This document shows, piece by piece, positions 26,467 to 34,698 of a stretch of DNA of 64,000 bases (positions within the stretch are counted from its first letter, which is position 1; each line of letters begins with the position of its first letter). Position numbers and translations under genes: made by a program. This DNA is from Pedobacter sp. Leaf170. GTDB taxonomy: Bacteria; Bacteroidota; Bacteroidia; Sphingobacteriales; Sphingobacteriaceae. Below the pieces are notes generated by a model. It searched no databases and was not told where the DNA came from. It was given only the letters and a program-made list of their open reading frames with translations. The DNA lies in assembly GCF_920984665.1 (NCBI RefSeq), contig NZ_CAKLBP010000007.1, positions 248,001 to 312,000 on the forward strand, read 5' to 3'.

Positions 26467-27092
26467 TACAATAAATAAGCTTTAGTGATGTGGTTTCGAA
26501 CGCGTTGATCATGTGTAGCAATAATTAGTGCTGCACCGTTATTCTGAGCCTGATTAGTTAACATTTCCAATACCTGAATCGTATTATTATCGTCAAGGCT
26601 TGATGTTGGTTCATCAGCAATTAAAAGTGAAGGTTTATTTACCAAAGCACGAGCAACAGAAACCCTTTGCAATTGCCCTTGACTTAGCTCATCAGGGTAA
26701 CTGCTTTGTTTTTCATTCAATCCTAAATCATTCAAAATTAACTTGATACGCTGTTTATCAAATTTACATCCGGCCATAGAAGCCGCAATTTCTAAATTTT
26801 CAATCACAGTTAATGAACGAATTAAGTGTGGCCTTTGAAAAACTATACCAATTTTCTGCCCTCTAAATTTGTCCATGCTCTTGGCCGACAAGCCATAAAG
26901 ATTTACATCATCAAATTTTACATCACCTTGTGTAGGCCTTAATAAACCCGAAATAATGTTAAGCAATGTACTTTTTCCACTGCCGGAAACCCCCATAAGT
27001 AACCATTGTTCTTTATCTTCGATATTCCAATCGGGAAATTTAATAACTTGTCCTTTAGGATATTGATGTGAAATGGAATTGAGATTTATCAT
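26466..27092 (-). CDS. ABC transporter ATP-binding protein, LolD/MacB-like
   Basis: A 208-residue ABC ATPase. Walker A is GVSGSGKS at about 34-41, the Q-loop is FQRPHL, the signature is LSQGQ at 136-140, and Walker B is LLIADE at 156-161 followed by TSSLDD. The short length and strict LolD-like spacing match ATPases that energise FtsX/MacB permeases. Its ATG overlaps the stop of a small lipoprotein-like frame upstream (ATGA) and its stop overlaps the permease start, so ATPase and permease should be made in coupled amounts. Confidence 0.93.
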   Translation of the reverse strand: MINLNSISHQYPKGQVIKFPDWNIEDKEQWLLMGVSGSGKSTLLNIISGLLRPTQGDVKFDDVNLYGLSAKSMDKFRGQKIGIVFQRPHLIRSLTVIENLEIAASMAGCKFDKQRIKLILNDLGLNEKQSSYPDELSQGQLQRVSVARALVNKPSLLIADEPTSSLDDNNTIQVLEMLTNQAQNNGAALIIATHDQRVRNHITKAYLL

Positions 27093-27238
27093 TTAATTAT
27101 TTTTAAGGTCGGTTTAGGCTGCTTGATTATTAAATTTTTAATTGCATACCTTCTGTAAAGTTCAGTAGCATCATTACTGCCATGTTTACACGATGGATTA
27201 AGCATGGCGATGATACCTAATGCTATTGCGCATCGCAT
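27089..27238 (-). CDS. Probable small lipoprotein at the head of the ABC part of the metal operon
   Basis: A frame of 49 residues (54 if started at 27253). It begins MRCAIALGIIAML, a short hydrophobic stretch, then NPSC, which could be a relaxed lipobox; the remainder is short, basic and without a known family. Support comes from position: the TGA overlaps the ATPase ATG as ATGA, and a TATATTTG promoter-like box lies at 27263-27270 just upstream. That box would put the transcript start near 27256, favouring the Met at 27238. It may be a small accessory protein or only a leader frame that couples translation. Confidence 0.45.
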   Translation of the reverse strand: MRCAIALGIIAMLNPSCKHGSNDATELYRRYAIKNLIIKQPKPTLKIIK

Positions 27239-27316
27239 TTTATTTCTAATCATGTAGTTTTGCAAATATAGAATTTAAAATATAGGCCAAACGTGGCTGT
27301 ATTAATAAGGTTACGC

Positions 27317-27712
27317 TTAATGATTATGTTTCACAGTGCACGATTTAACATATTTTAAATTAATAAAATGTGCTGTTGCAATAACAATTCCGCCAATTGG
27401 AATCAAAATTGGCTCTAAAAAATCATAACCCGAAAAATGCCCGGCTGCTATTAGCGCAAAGCCTAAAACGAGTATTACTGTTGGATATATTTTGCGATGT
27501 TCTTTCCGGTAAGATATGCTTAAAGACCAAATGCCTAAAATTAGAGAAACCAGTATCATAGAAATTTCCACCCATTCATTTGCGAGAAAACTAAGGCCCC
27601 AAAGTGGTAAAAAGGTAATCAATAATGGAACTAAGGCACAATGGATGGCGCAAAGTACAGAAGCCGTTATACCCAAACTATCTAAATTTATACTCGTTTT
27701 GGTGATTTTCAT
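27317..27712 (-). CDS. MerC-domain membrane protein
   Basis: A 131-residue MerC-family inner-membrane protein with four predicted helices. The first helix carries the CAIHCALVP motif, the Cys/His metal-binding motif of MerC-type proteins, and the tail ends in Cys and His residues (SCTVKHNH). MerC transports mercuric ion in mer operons, but chromosomal MerC-domain proteins in Bacteroidetes occur with no mer genes, as here. Its place at the head of an operon with a Fur-family regulator suggests zinc or another soft metal. A 78-base gap separates it from the small lipoprotein frame. Confidence 0.85.
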   Translation of the reverse strand: MKITKTSINLDSLGITASVLCAIHCALVPLLITFLPLWGLSFLANEWVEISMILVSLILGIWSLSISYRKEHRKIYPTVILVLGFALIAAGHFSGYDFLEPILIPIGGIVIATAHFINLKYVKSCTVKHNH

Positions 27713-27729
27713 GTTTCAATATTTGAAAA

Positions 27730-27756
27730 CAAATATAAAAGCAATATTGTTGCATT
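27730..27756 (-). promoter_or_regulatory. merC promoter with candidate metalloregulator operator
   Basis: On the minus strand a TATATTTG -7 box (27730-27737) is preceded by TGCAACAATATTGC (27741-27754), whose arms GCAA/TTGC and central CAATATTG are palindromic. The repeat lies between the -7 and expected -33 positions, where a repressor would block RNA polymerase. No good TTTG -33 box is seen. Confidence 0.5.
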
Positions 27757-27830
27757 TATAATTTATCATAATAAATTATTTTTTTTTCGTGATTGTTCAA
27801 TGAATTTGAATTTTGTTTTGTTATTAAGGA

Positions 27831-28529
27831 ATGTATGATAATTTCCCGTTAGCAGAAGCTGCAAAGCTTCAGGTTGAGTTGGCTAAGCAATTAAAATTTG
27901 AAAAGGTTACTACTATTTCTACAATTGCTGGAGCAGATATTTCATTTAATAAAGACAGCACAACAATGTATGCAGCAATAGTTGTTTTATCTTTCCCAGA
28001 GCTTAGGCTTATTGGTTATGCTATAGATACTTATGATACCACATTCCCTTTTGAAGATGGATTTTTAGGTTTTAAAGAAGTTCCGGCATTGTTAAAGGCC
28101 TGGGAACTAATTAAGGAAAAGCCTGATGTTGTAGTTTTAGATGGCAACGGAATTCTTCATACAAGAAGGATGGGCGTGGCGTCTCATTTTGGAATTTTAG
28201 CCAATCAGCCTGCAATTGGATGTGCCAAGACGATGCTTAATGGCGAAAATTTTAGTCCGGAAAATTTAAAATTTAGTACCACTGAGCTAAAAAATAACCA
28301 GGAATTTTTAGGCTTTGCATTAAGAACTAAAGTAAATTGTGCTCCAGTTTACGTTTCGGCTGGTCATTTAATTACTCATCAACAAAGCCTTGAATTGATT
28401 AAAAAATGTGTTGGCAAGTATAGAATTCCTGAACCTACACGTATTGCGCATGAAATTGCTAACCAGTTTAGATTAGGAAAAATTAAAGCTGGTTATCAAA
28501 CAATTCAAAAACCACTTACTTTATTTTAG
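27831..28529 (+). CDS. nfi: Endonuclease V (deoxyinosine 3'-endonuclease)
   Basis: A 232-residue Nfi/EndoV enzyme that nicks DNA (and cleaves inosine-containing RNA) one phosphodiester 3' of deoxyinosine. The catalytic acidic residues are in GADISFNKD and VVVLDGNGILH, followed by the conserved RRMGVASHFGILANQPAIGCAK block. It has full family length and acts in repair of deaminated adenine. It stands alone, divergent from the merC-headed metal operon and convergent with hemF, whose 3' end it overlaps by 4 bases. Confidence 0.95.
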   Translation: MYDNFPLAEAAKLQVELAKQLKFEKVTTISTIAGADISFNKDSTTMYAAIVVLSFPELRLIGYAIDTYDTTFPFEDGFLGFKEVPALLKAWELIKEKPDVVVLDGNGILHTRRMGVASHFGILANQPAIGCAKTMLNGENFSPENLKFSTTELKNNQEFLGFALRTKVNCAPVYVSAGHLITHQQSLELIKKCVGKYRIPEPTRIAHEIANQFRLGKIKAGYQTIQKPLTLF

Positions 28530-29419
28530 ATCCAATTAATTCCTTTTTTTAGTAGCTGCAGGGTTTTATATTCTTCAGAACCAATTTCTGGTTGTACATT
28601 ATAACCCCAATTAGCTTGTGGAGGTAAACTCATTAATATAGATTCTATCCTTCCATTGGTTTCTAAGCCAAATTTAGTTCCCGAATCGTAAACCAGATTA
28701 AATTCTACGTACCTGCTTCTACGCTGATACTGCCATTCTTTTTGAACTTCCGTAAATACTTTTTCACGGTTTCTATCAATCAGTTCAGTATAAATTGGCA
28801 AAAATGTTTGTCCAATATTTACAGAAAAGTTAAGTATTTCTGCCCAGGTTAATGCTGTATTTTCAGGCTTTAATCTGTCATAAAATATACCGCCAATGCC
28901 CCTTGTTTCCTCTCTGTGTTTAATGAAAAAGTAATCATCAGCATGATTTTTAAACTTTGGGTAAAAATCTACATTGAAATCATCGCAAGCCTGTTTTAAT
29001 TTATGATGAAAAAACCTTGCATCGTTTTCAAAAACATAATGTGGCGTTAAATCAATCCCACCGCCAAACCATCTTGTTTCCTCGTTTAATTCAAAATAGC
29101 GAATATTCATGTGGATAATTGGAACCAATGGATGATTTGGATGAATAACGATAGAAACGCCGGTAGCAAAAAAATCTTCCTCGGTAACATTAAAAGCCTT
29201 TTTCACAGCTTCGGGAAGTTTGCCATAAACTGCAGAAAAATTAACGCCGCCTTTTTCTATTATTGCACCGTTCTGCATAATACGTGTACGTCCACCTCCT
29301 CCTCCATTTCTTTCCCAAAGCTCTTCTTGAAATTTCCCCTTTCCATCAGCTATTTCTAGTCCACGACAAATTTCATCCTGTATTAATTTATAACGCTCGG
29401 CTACTTCTTCTTTAAACAT
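28526..29419 (-). CDS. hemF: Oxygen-dependent coproporphyrinogen III oxidase
   Basis: A 297-residue HemF converting coproporphyrinogen III to protoporphyrinogen IX with O2, in heme synthesis. Signature blocks: NGGGGGRTRIMQNG, EKGGVNFSAVYG, the FATGVSIVIHPNHPLVP strand, RWFGGGIDLTPHYV and WQYQRRSRYVEFNLVYDSG. The longer frame starts at 29443, but a TAAATTTG promoter box covers 29441-29448, so the Met at 29419 (MFKEEVAERY) is the real start. Being the oxygen-requiring enzyme, it points to an aerobic life style and supplies heme that also feeds the heme oxygenase encoded at 42 kb. Confidence 0.95.
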   Translation of the reverse strand: MFKEEVAERYKLIQDEICRGLEIADGKGKFQEELWERNGGGGGRTRIMQNGAIIEKGGVNFSAVYGKLPEAVKKAFNVTEEDFFATGVSIVIHPNHPLVPIIHMNIRYFELNEETRWFGGGIDLTPHYVFENDARFFHHKLKQACDDFNVDFYPKFKNHADDYFFIKHREETRGIGGIFYDRLKPENTALTWAEILNFSVNIGQTFLPIYTELIDRNREKVFTEVQKEWQYQRRSRYVEFNLVYDSGTKFGLETNGRIESILMSLPPQANWGYNVQPEIGSEEYKTLQLLKKGINWI

Positions 29420-29440
29420 GGCTGCTCTTCTATTTCCAAG

Positions 29441-29448
29441 CAAATTTA
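29441..29448 (-). promoter_or_regulatory. hemF -7 promoter box
   Basis: TAAATTTG on the minus strand matches TAnnTTTG. A TTTTG lies 15 bases upstream (29464-29468), slightly closer than in other promoters of this window. The transcript would start about 15 bases before the Met at 29419. Confidence 0.5.
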
Positions 29449-29515
29449 AGGCTATTAAACTAGCAAAATCTATTAATGTTTAGATTTACATTTTATTGAC
29501 AGTTTCTGAAAAATT

Positions 29516-30745
29516 CTACTCTTCCAAATAGTTTAAATCTTTATTGAAACTTTCTTTTAAATAGGTTACAGAAATCATAGCAATTACAGTTACAATGCCC
29601 ATTACAATAAAAGCGGCTGTTATAATGTTAAACTGCTGAACAAAATATTCGAATGTTAAAGTTATTGGGATGAGTGCGCCACGTACAAAATTTGGTGCCG
29701 TTGTGGTTACTGTAGAACGGATGTTGGTGCCAAATTGCTCAGCAGCAATGGTAACAAAAGTTGCCCAATAACCTACTGCAAAACCCATAAACAGGCAAAT
29801 TAGTATGAAATTATTCTCGGTTAATTGCGTTCTTGTTAAATAGATAATTACCGTTACTACCGATAAGCTTTGAAAAATTAATACCGTTTTTTTTCTAGAT
29901 TTTAAAATTTGTGCCAGAAAACCGCAAACAACATCGCCAATGGCAATACCAAAATAAGTATACATAATTCCGGTTCCTGCATTCAAAACCTCTTTAGCGC
30001 CTAATGCTTTACCAATTTCTGGCGATTGGGTGACCAAAATGCCTACAATAAACCATAATGGCAAACCTAAACAGATGCAAGCGAGGTATTTTAAAAATCG
30101 TTTTCTATCTGAAAACAACATAAAGAAGTTACCTTTTGAAACACCTGTTGCTTCTTCGGCTTTTTTGAACATGCCAGATTCAAAAGTGCCAACACGTAAC
30201 AATAAGAGCAACAAACCCATTCCTCCACCAACAAAATACGATGTTTGCCAGGAAAAATGCTTCCCAACAGTTGCAGCGGCGGCAGCGCCTAATAAACCAA
30301 TCCCGGCAACTACCATTGTTCCGTAGCCGCGTTTTTCTTTATCCATTGTTTCGGTTACCAGAGTGATGCCTGCGCCAAGTTCACCGGCCAAACCTATCCC
30401 AGCTATAAAACGAATAATGGCATAGCTATGTACATCGGTAACAAATCCATTAGCTATGTTGGCAAGAGAATACATTAAGATAGAACCGAAAAGTACTTTA
30501 ATTCTACCAAATTTATCGCCGATAATACCCCAAAGCAAGCCACCAAGCAAAAGCCCGAACATTTGCATGTTGATAACGTATTCACCATCGGTACGCATGT
30601 GCTCAGGCGAAACGCCTATATCGGCAAAACTTTTTAATCGAACAACAGAAAAGAGTACGAGGTCGTATATATCAACGAAGTAGCCTAGAGCGGCTACAAT
30701 GACTAAGAAAATAACGTTGCGGTTATTGGAAGGTTTAGGCTCCAT
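29516..30745 (-). CDS. MFS transporter, sugar/metabolite:H+ symporter-like
   Basis: About 409 residues and twelve predicted membrane helices. The GIIGDKFGRIKVLFGS loop after helix 2 and the IRFIAGIGLAGELGAGITLVTE segment resemble the metabolite:H+ symporter branch (ProP, ShiA, NanT and similar) rather than drug exporters. The substrate cannot be read from sequence and there is no catabolic gene beside it. The Met at 30745 (MEPKPSNN) is chosen; the longer frame to 30787 adds an unlikely hydrophobic stretch. Confidence 0.82.
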   Translation of the reverse strand: MEPKPSNNRNVIFLVIVAALGYFVDIYDLVLFSVVRLKSFADIGVSPEHMRTDGEYVINMQMFGLLLGGLLWGIIGDKFGRIKVLFGSILMYSLANIANGFVTDVHSYAIIRFIAGIGLAGELGAGITLVTETMDKEKRGYGTMVVAGIGLLGAAAAATVGKHFSWQTSYFVGGGMGLLLLLLRVGTFESGMFKKAEEATGVSKGNFFMLFSDRKRFLKYLACICLGLPLWFIVGILVTQSPEIGKALGAKEVLNAGTGIMYTYFGIAIGDVVCGFLAQILKSRKKTVLIFQSLSVVTVIIYLTRTQLTENNFILICLFMGFAVGYWATFVTIAAEQFGTNIRSTVTTTAPNFVRGALIPITLTFEYFVQQFNIITAAFIVMGIVTVIAMISVTYLKESFNKDLNYLEE

Positions 30746-30807
30746 TGGTTTATTTGGTTTAATCGCTGAAAGTACAAATAAGCACAAATAAAAAAAAGCC
30801 GTAAACG

Positions 30808-30838
30808 AAAAAAGCCCCGAATGTTTCGGGGCTTTTTT
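30808..30838. terminator. Bidirectional-looking hairpin terminator
   Basis: AAAAAAGCCCCGAA / TTTCGGGGCTTTTTT, a GC-rich stem between A and T runs, just downstream of the small lipoprotein gene on the minus strand and upstream of the MFS gene. Confidence 0.88.
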
Positions 30839-30841
30839 CCT

Positions 30842-31066
30842 CTAAATTGGAGGAATCGTCTTTTTCATGGTATCGGGTGGCGTCGTTGTCTTGGCTGTAT
30901 CCATTGGAGTTGTAGAAGTTTTAGTAGTATCCATTGGTGCAGTTGTTGCAGTTGAATCAGCCATTGTACTATCAGAAGAACCGGCCATGTTTTTTGATGA
31001 GTTGCATGCTGTAGTGGCTACCATTAACGTGCCAGCGAAAGCAAGACTTAAGATTAAATTTTTCAT
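30842..31066 (-). CDS. Small Thr/Pro-rich lipoprotein
   Basis: A 74-residue protein with a lipoprotein signal (MKNLILSLAFAGTLMVATTAC, lipidated Cys21). The mature part is low-complexity: Ser/Thr/Asp followed by repeated PMDTTKT / PMDTAKT units and PDTMKKT, built from an imperfect repeat of about 12 residues. It is probably anchored to the outer membrane with a disordered tail. The repeat may change in copy number between strains. Function unknown. The opposite-strand frame at 30867-31082 is a shadow of this repeat. Confidence 0.75.
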   Translation of the reverse strand: MKNLILSLAFAGTLMVATTACNSSKNMAGSSDSTMADSTATTAPMDTTKTSTTPMDTAKTTTPPDTMKKTIPPI

Positions 31067-31344
31067 TAGGGTTGAGTTTTAATTTTTATAAAATGAAACA
31101 ATCATTTATATGATGGTTCACTGTTTTCTTCTTACTTAATATCAAACAACCTTTTAATCATTTAGTTTTACAATTATTTTAAAATTTAATTGTCGATTTA
31201 TTTTTTTATCAAAGGATTATATGTTAATTGTATAAAAGCAACTCATTCAATATCAAATCATTCCAAAATTCTTCTACCAAAGTTTTACTTAAGCATGCTT
31301 TGTAAAACTTTAAAAGGTGGTAAAACTTTCTGATATTAGTAATT

Positions 31345-31830
31345 ATGATTATTTCTCAAAACACCCTTAAATGGGTTATGCGCCTTTATCCCCCACTATT
31401 CTTTCAGCGCATTTGGGTTCAAAAATTTGAGAACGATTTTACAAGTTGTACGGTTAAGCTGAGTAAAAGCTTTTTAAATAAAAATTATAATGGTTCTATT
31501 TTTGGCGGAACCATTTATGCTGCAACAGATCCTTTTTATGCTTTACTTTTTGATCAGTTGATGCAACGCAGAGGTTTAAAAGTAAGGGTTTGGCTTAAAA
31601 GTGCATCAATTCAATACTTAAAACCCGGGCGTTCGGATTTATTTTTTACGATAAACGTTACCGAAGAAATGATTTTAGAAGCAGAACAAGCTTTGAAAAC
31701 CGTAGGCAAGTTTGTAAAAGCCTACCCTATGGAAATTACGAATAAACAGGGCGAACTTTGCGCCACAGTAATGAATGAAGTTTACATAAGAAACCTGCAC
31801 CAGGGCGAACAGCCTAGAGTTGCTTACTAA
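31345..31830 (+). CDS. DUF4442 hotdog-fold (YiiD-like thioesterase) protein
   Basis: A 161-residue DUF4442 protein. The hotdog fold is suggested by the central helix region YNGSIFGGTIYAATDPFYALL and the following strands (KVRVWLKSASIQYLKPG). Relatives include the C-terminal domain of YiiD and acyl-CoA or acyl-ACP thioesterases, but activity on a particular substrate is not established. A GAGGTGG-like ribosome site is absent, as is usual in Bacteroidetes. The next gene starts about 10 bases after its stop, so the two may be co-transcribed. Confidence 0.8.
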   Translation: MIISQNTLKWVMRLYPPLFFQRIWVQKFENDFTSCTVKLSKSFLNKNYNGSIFGGTIYAATDPFYALLFDQLMQRRGLKVRVWLKSASIQYLKPGRSDLFFTINVTEEMILEAEQALKTVGKFVKAYPMEITNKQGELCATVMNEVYIRNLHQGEQPRVAY

Positions 31831-31840
31831 TCTATTTTAT

Positions 31841-32467
31841 ATGCCGAGTATTAAAAGTTTGATTTTGCAGGGTGAAGGCGTTACGCTTGATTTCAAAAAA
31901 ACGATTACCAATACTGGCAAAATTGCCAAAAGCCTGGTCGCTTTTGCAAATAATAAAGGCGGCAAATTATTAATTGGAGTAGCTGATGATGGTACAATAA
32001 AGGGAGTGAAAGCTGAAGATGAAGAAAGGTATATGATTTTAACTGCAGCACACCAATTTTGCAAACCTGCAATTGAACCAAACTTTGAAGAAATTTATGT
32101 AGATGATAAATTGATTTTGGTTGCTAATATACCGGAAAGCGACACCAAACCACATTATGCTTTAGATGAGGATAACAAATGGTGGGCATATATTCGTATA
32201 GATGATAAAAGCGTTTTAGCAAGCAAAATTATTGTCGAAGTTTTAAAGAATGACCATAAAAATAACGGTGTGCTTATCTCTTATTCTGATAACGAGAAAA
32301 AGCTACTCGAATATCTGGACAAAAACGATAAAATAACGCTAAAAGAATACAGCAAATTAATGAGAAGCTCTTATCGCAAGGCGCAAAAAATTATTGTAAA
32401 CCTTATTTTGGCAAACGTAATTAAATCCAATACCTCCGAAAAGGAAGAGTATTTCACAGCAGTATAA
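31841..32467 (+). CDS. AlbA_2 (Schlafen-like, formerly AAA_4) domain putative regulator
   Basis: About 208 residues. The N-terminal AlbA_2 domain (about 5-125) has the typical GEGVTLDFKKTI, KSLVAFANNKGGKLLIGVADDG and IKGV segments. The C-terminal part (about 145-205) looks like a winged helix (LLEYLDKNDKITLKEYSKLM). Such proteins are putative DNA- or RNA-binding transcription factors; some AlbA_2 proteins take part in defence or stress, but nothing here supports that. The Met at 31841 is preferred over 31820, which lies inside the preceding gene. Confidence 0.82.
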   Translation: MPSIKSLILQGEGVTLDFKKTITNTGKIAKSLVAFANNKGGKLLIGVADDGTIKGVKAEDEERYMILTAAHQFCKPAIEPNFEEIYVDDKLILVANIPESDTKPHYALDEDNKWWAYIRIDDKSVLASKIIVEVLKNDHKNNGVLISYSDNEKKLLEYLDKNDKITLKEYSKLMRSSYRKAQKIIVNLILANVIKSNTSEKEEYFTAV

Positions 32468-32532
32468 CTCCTTAGATTTTCGTTCGATTTATCATTCTTT
32501 TTGAAGTTTAAAAAGCCGAACTTCGCAGACTT

Positions 32533-33912
32533 ATGTTTTCAAAAATTTACTCAAAATACAAACCTTATTATAAAGAAAACCTTCATTTGGCATTGCCGAT
32601 TGTAGGCTCGCAGGTTGGCCATACGTTGGTGCACATGGCCGATAGCGTAATCGTTGGTCATTTTACAGATACTACGCAACTTGCCGCCGTATCTTTAGTG
32701 AACAGCATATTTATTTTAATTATGGTTATCGGTTTGGGTATTTCTTATGGTTTAACGCCATTAATCGCTCAAGAAAACGGACGCTCTAATCCTGAAGAGT
32801 GCGGAAAACTCTTATCAAACAGTTTGATAATTAATGTTTTGATAGGCATTTTACTTTACTGCCTTGTTCATTTTGGTGTATTGCTTGTTATCGATAATTT
32901 AGGACAAACACCTGCTGTAGTTTATTATGCAAAGCCATATCTTGGTTTCCTCTCTGTATCTATTATTCCATTGCTGGTGTTTCAAACATTTAAGCAATTT
33001 GCCGAAGGTTTAGGTTTTACCAAACAAGCCATGTTTGTATCTATTTGGGGCAATGCAATTAACATAATATTAGGAATCATTTTCGTTAAAGGAATGTTTG
33101 GCATTAAACCGATGGGCGTAAGCGGTGTTGGACTTAGCACATTGATTGACAGAATTTTAATGGCTACCGTAATGGCGATTTATGTGCTAAGATCAAAACA
33201 TTTCAGAAAGTATCTTATCAATTTTAAAGCAACTTTTATTGATAAAGTTAGGGCAATTAAAATTATCAAAATTGGTGCACCAGTTGCCATGCAATATTCA
33301 TTTGAAATTAGTGCATTTAGTGGTGCAGCGGTACTAATTGGAACTATTGGCGCAACAGAACAAGCCGCACATCAAATTGCGATAAGCCTGGCTGCAATGA
33401 CGTATATGATTGCAAGTGGAATTGCATCTGCAGCAACAATTAAAACAGGTAATAATTTTGGTAAAAATAATTTTGATGATTTAAGAAAATCCGCTATTGC
33501 CAGCTATCACGTTATTTTGTTGTTTATGAGTTGTACAGCAATAATTTTCATCCTGGCAAACAGCCTTATGCCTTTCATTTATACAGAAGATTTAAATGTG
33601 ATTAAAATTGCTGCTCAATTACTAATCATTGCCGGCTTTTTTCAATTATTTGATGGTACGCAAGTTGTAGGTTTAGGAGTTTTACGCGGCATTGGAGATG
33701 TTAATGTGCCTACTTTTATTACATTTTTAGCATATTGGGTTGTAGGCATTCCTATTGGATATGTTTTAGGCTTTAAGTTTAATTTGGGCGTTAACGGGAT
33801 TTGGTATGGTCTAACTTTCGGTTTATTAACTGCATCTATCCTATTGTTTTTGAGATTCCAGAATAAAACTAAAGCATTAAATATTAAGGCCGAAAAACAA
33901 TTAATAAATTAA
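32533..33912 (+). CDS. MATE family efflux transporter (NorM-like)
   Basis: A 459-residue multidrug/Na+ or H+ antiporter with twelve predicted helices in two homologous halves. The opening LALPIVGSQVGHTLVHMADSVIVGHF is the MATE signature, and the mirror motif in the second half is IGAPVAMQYSFEISAFSGAAVLIG. It expels cationic drugs or metabolites; substrate unknown. It stands alone after a 65-base gap and ends convergently with a lipoprotein gene. Confidence 0.92.
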   Translation: MFSKIYSKYKPYYKENLHLALPIVGSQVGHTLVHMADSVIVGHFTDTTQLAAVSLVNSIFILIMVIGLGISYGLTPLIAQENGRSNPEECGKLLSNSLIINVLIGILLYCLVHFGVLLVIDNLGQTPAVVYYAKPYLGFLSVSIIPLLVFQTFKQFAEGLGFTKQAMFVSIWGNAINIILGIIFVKGMFGIKPMGVSGVGLSTLIDRILMATVMAIYVLRSKHFRKYLINFKATFIDKVRAIKIIKIGAPVAMQYSFEISAFSGAAVLIGTIGATEQAAHQIAISLAAMTYMIASGIASAATIKTGNNFGKNNFDDLRKSAIASYHVILLFMSCTAIIFILANSLMPFIYTEDLNVIKIAAQLLIIAGFFQLFDGTQVVGLGVLRGIGDVNVPTFITFLAYWVVGIPIGYVLGFKFNLGVNGIWYGLTFGLLTASILLFLRFQNKTKALNIKAEKQLIN

Positions 33913-33925
33913 CTGTAAATGTTGA

Positions 33926-34660
33926 TTATTTACCGCCAACATTAACAATTAAGCCGATAGTGAAAATTGAATTTCCTGCCGACATGTATTTTCTGCTTTT
34001 TAAACCAATATTGCTGCTGGTTGTATATTGCAGTTGAAAAGTTTTACTTAATGCCATACGTGTAAAGAAAATTGGCTCAAAGAAAATGTTATCTTCTTTA
34101 GGTTGAACAACACCATTTATAAAAAACCTATCCATTGTTAGATGGCTTATTCTTAATGCCGTACCATAGTTAATCGGAAAATCTGTTCCGAACAACCTTA
34201 AATTATTCTTCTTTTTTGAGCTATAATTAACTTGCAAAAAGGCTTTGCGGAAATCAACCTCCTGCACTTCATTACTTATTAAAATATCATTTTTATAATC
34301 TCTAAAAGTTATGTCGCTCCAGCCCTTTCCAACGCCTGCATAGATTTCGATAATCCTGTTATCATCTGGTCCAAAGGTGTCAAAATATCCGCCACCAATT
34401 TCAACAAGCTTGTGTCCAAAATCTTTAGTTTTTCGTTCATTATTCATTGTAGAAGCGCTAAACAAAACACCAAAATGATTTGAAACCGCATAAGCGCCAT
34501 TTATACTGGCATTACCCTTTAAAGAAATATGTCCGCCACCACTAAATTCGCCTTGCTTGCTGAGCATTGGTGTATTCGGAACATTTGGCATGTAAACTGA
34601 AGAACAACTGGCCATAAAAAGCGCAAAAACCGGAACTGTTAAACGTAAGTATTTTATCAT
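33926..34660 (-). CDS. Lipoprotein with beta-barrel-like body, unknown function
   Basis: A 244-residue protein with a lipoprotein signal (MIKYLRLTVPVFALFMASC, Cys19). The mature part opens with a Pro-rich stretch (PNVPNTPMLSKQGEFSGGGH) and continues with alternating short strands and turns reminiscent of an outer-membrane beta-barrel or porin-like sheet (YAGVGKGWSD, LRISHLTMDRF, SIFTIGLIVNVGGK). Such proteins recur in Bacteroidetes but I do not know a function. It is separated from the adjacent pseudouridine synthase by 38 bases and is the last gene of a minus-strand run. Confidence 0.72.
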   Translation of the reverse strand: MIKYLRLTVPVFALFMASCSSVYMPNVPNTPMLSKQGEFSGGGHISLKGNASINGAYAVSNHFGVLFSASTMNNERKTKDFGHKLVEIGGGYFDTFGPDDNRIIEIYAGVGKGWSDITFRDYKNDILISNEVQEVDFRKAFLQVNYSSKKKNNLRLFGTDFPINYGTALRISHLTMDRFFINGVVQPKEDNIFFEPIFFTRMALSKTFQLQYTTSSNIGLKSRKYMSAGNSIFTIGLIVNVGGK

Positions 34661-34698
34661 AGATGTTTAATAAACAGAATTTGTTGACAAAAATTGTG

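Noticed and set aside
27317..27712. Mercury resistance (mer operon)
   Set aside because: MerC domain present, but no merA, merR, merT or merP; the context is a Fur-family operon.
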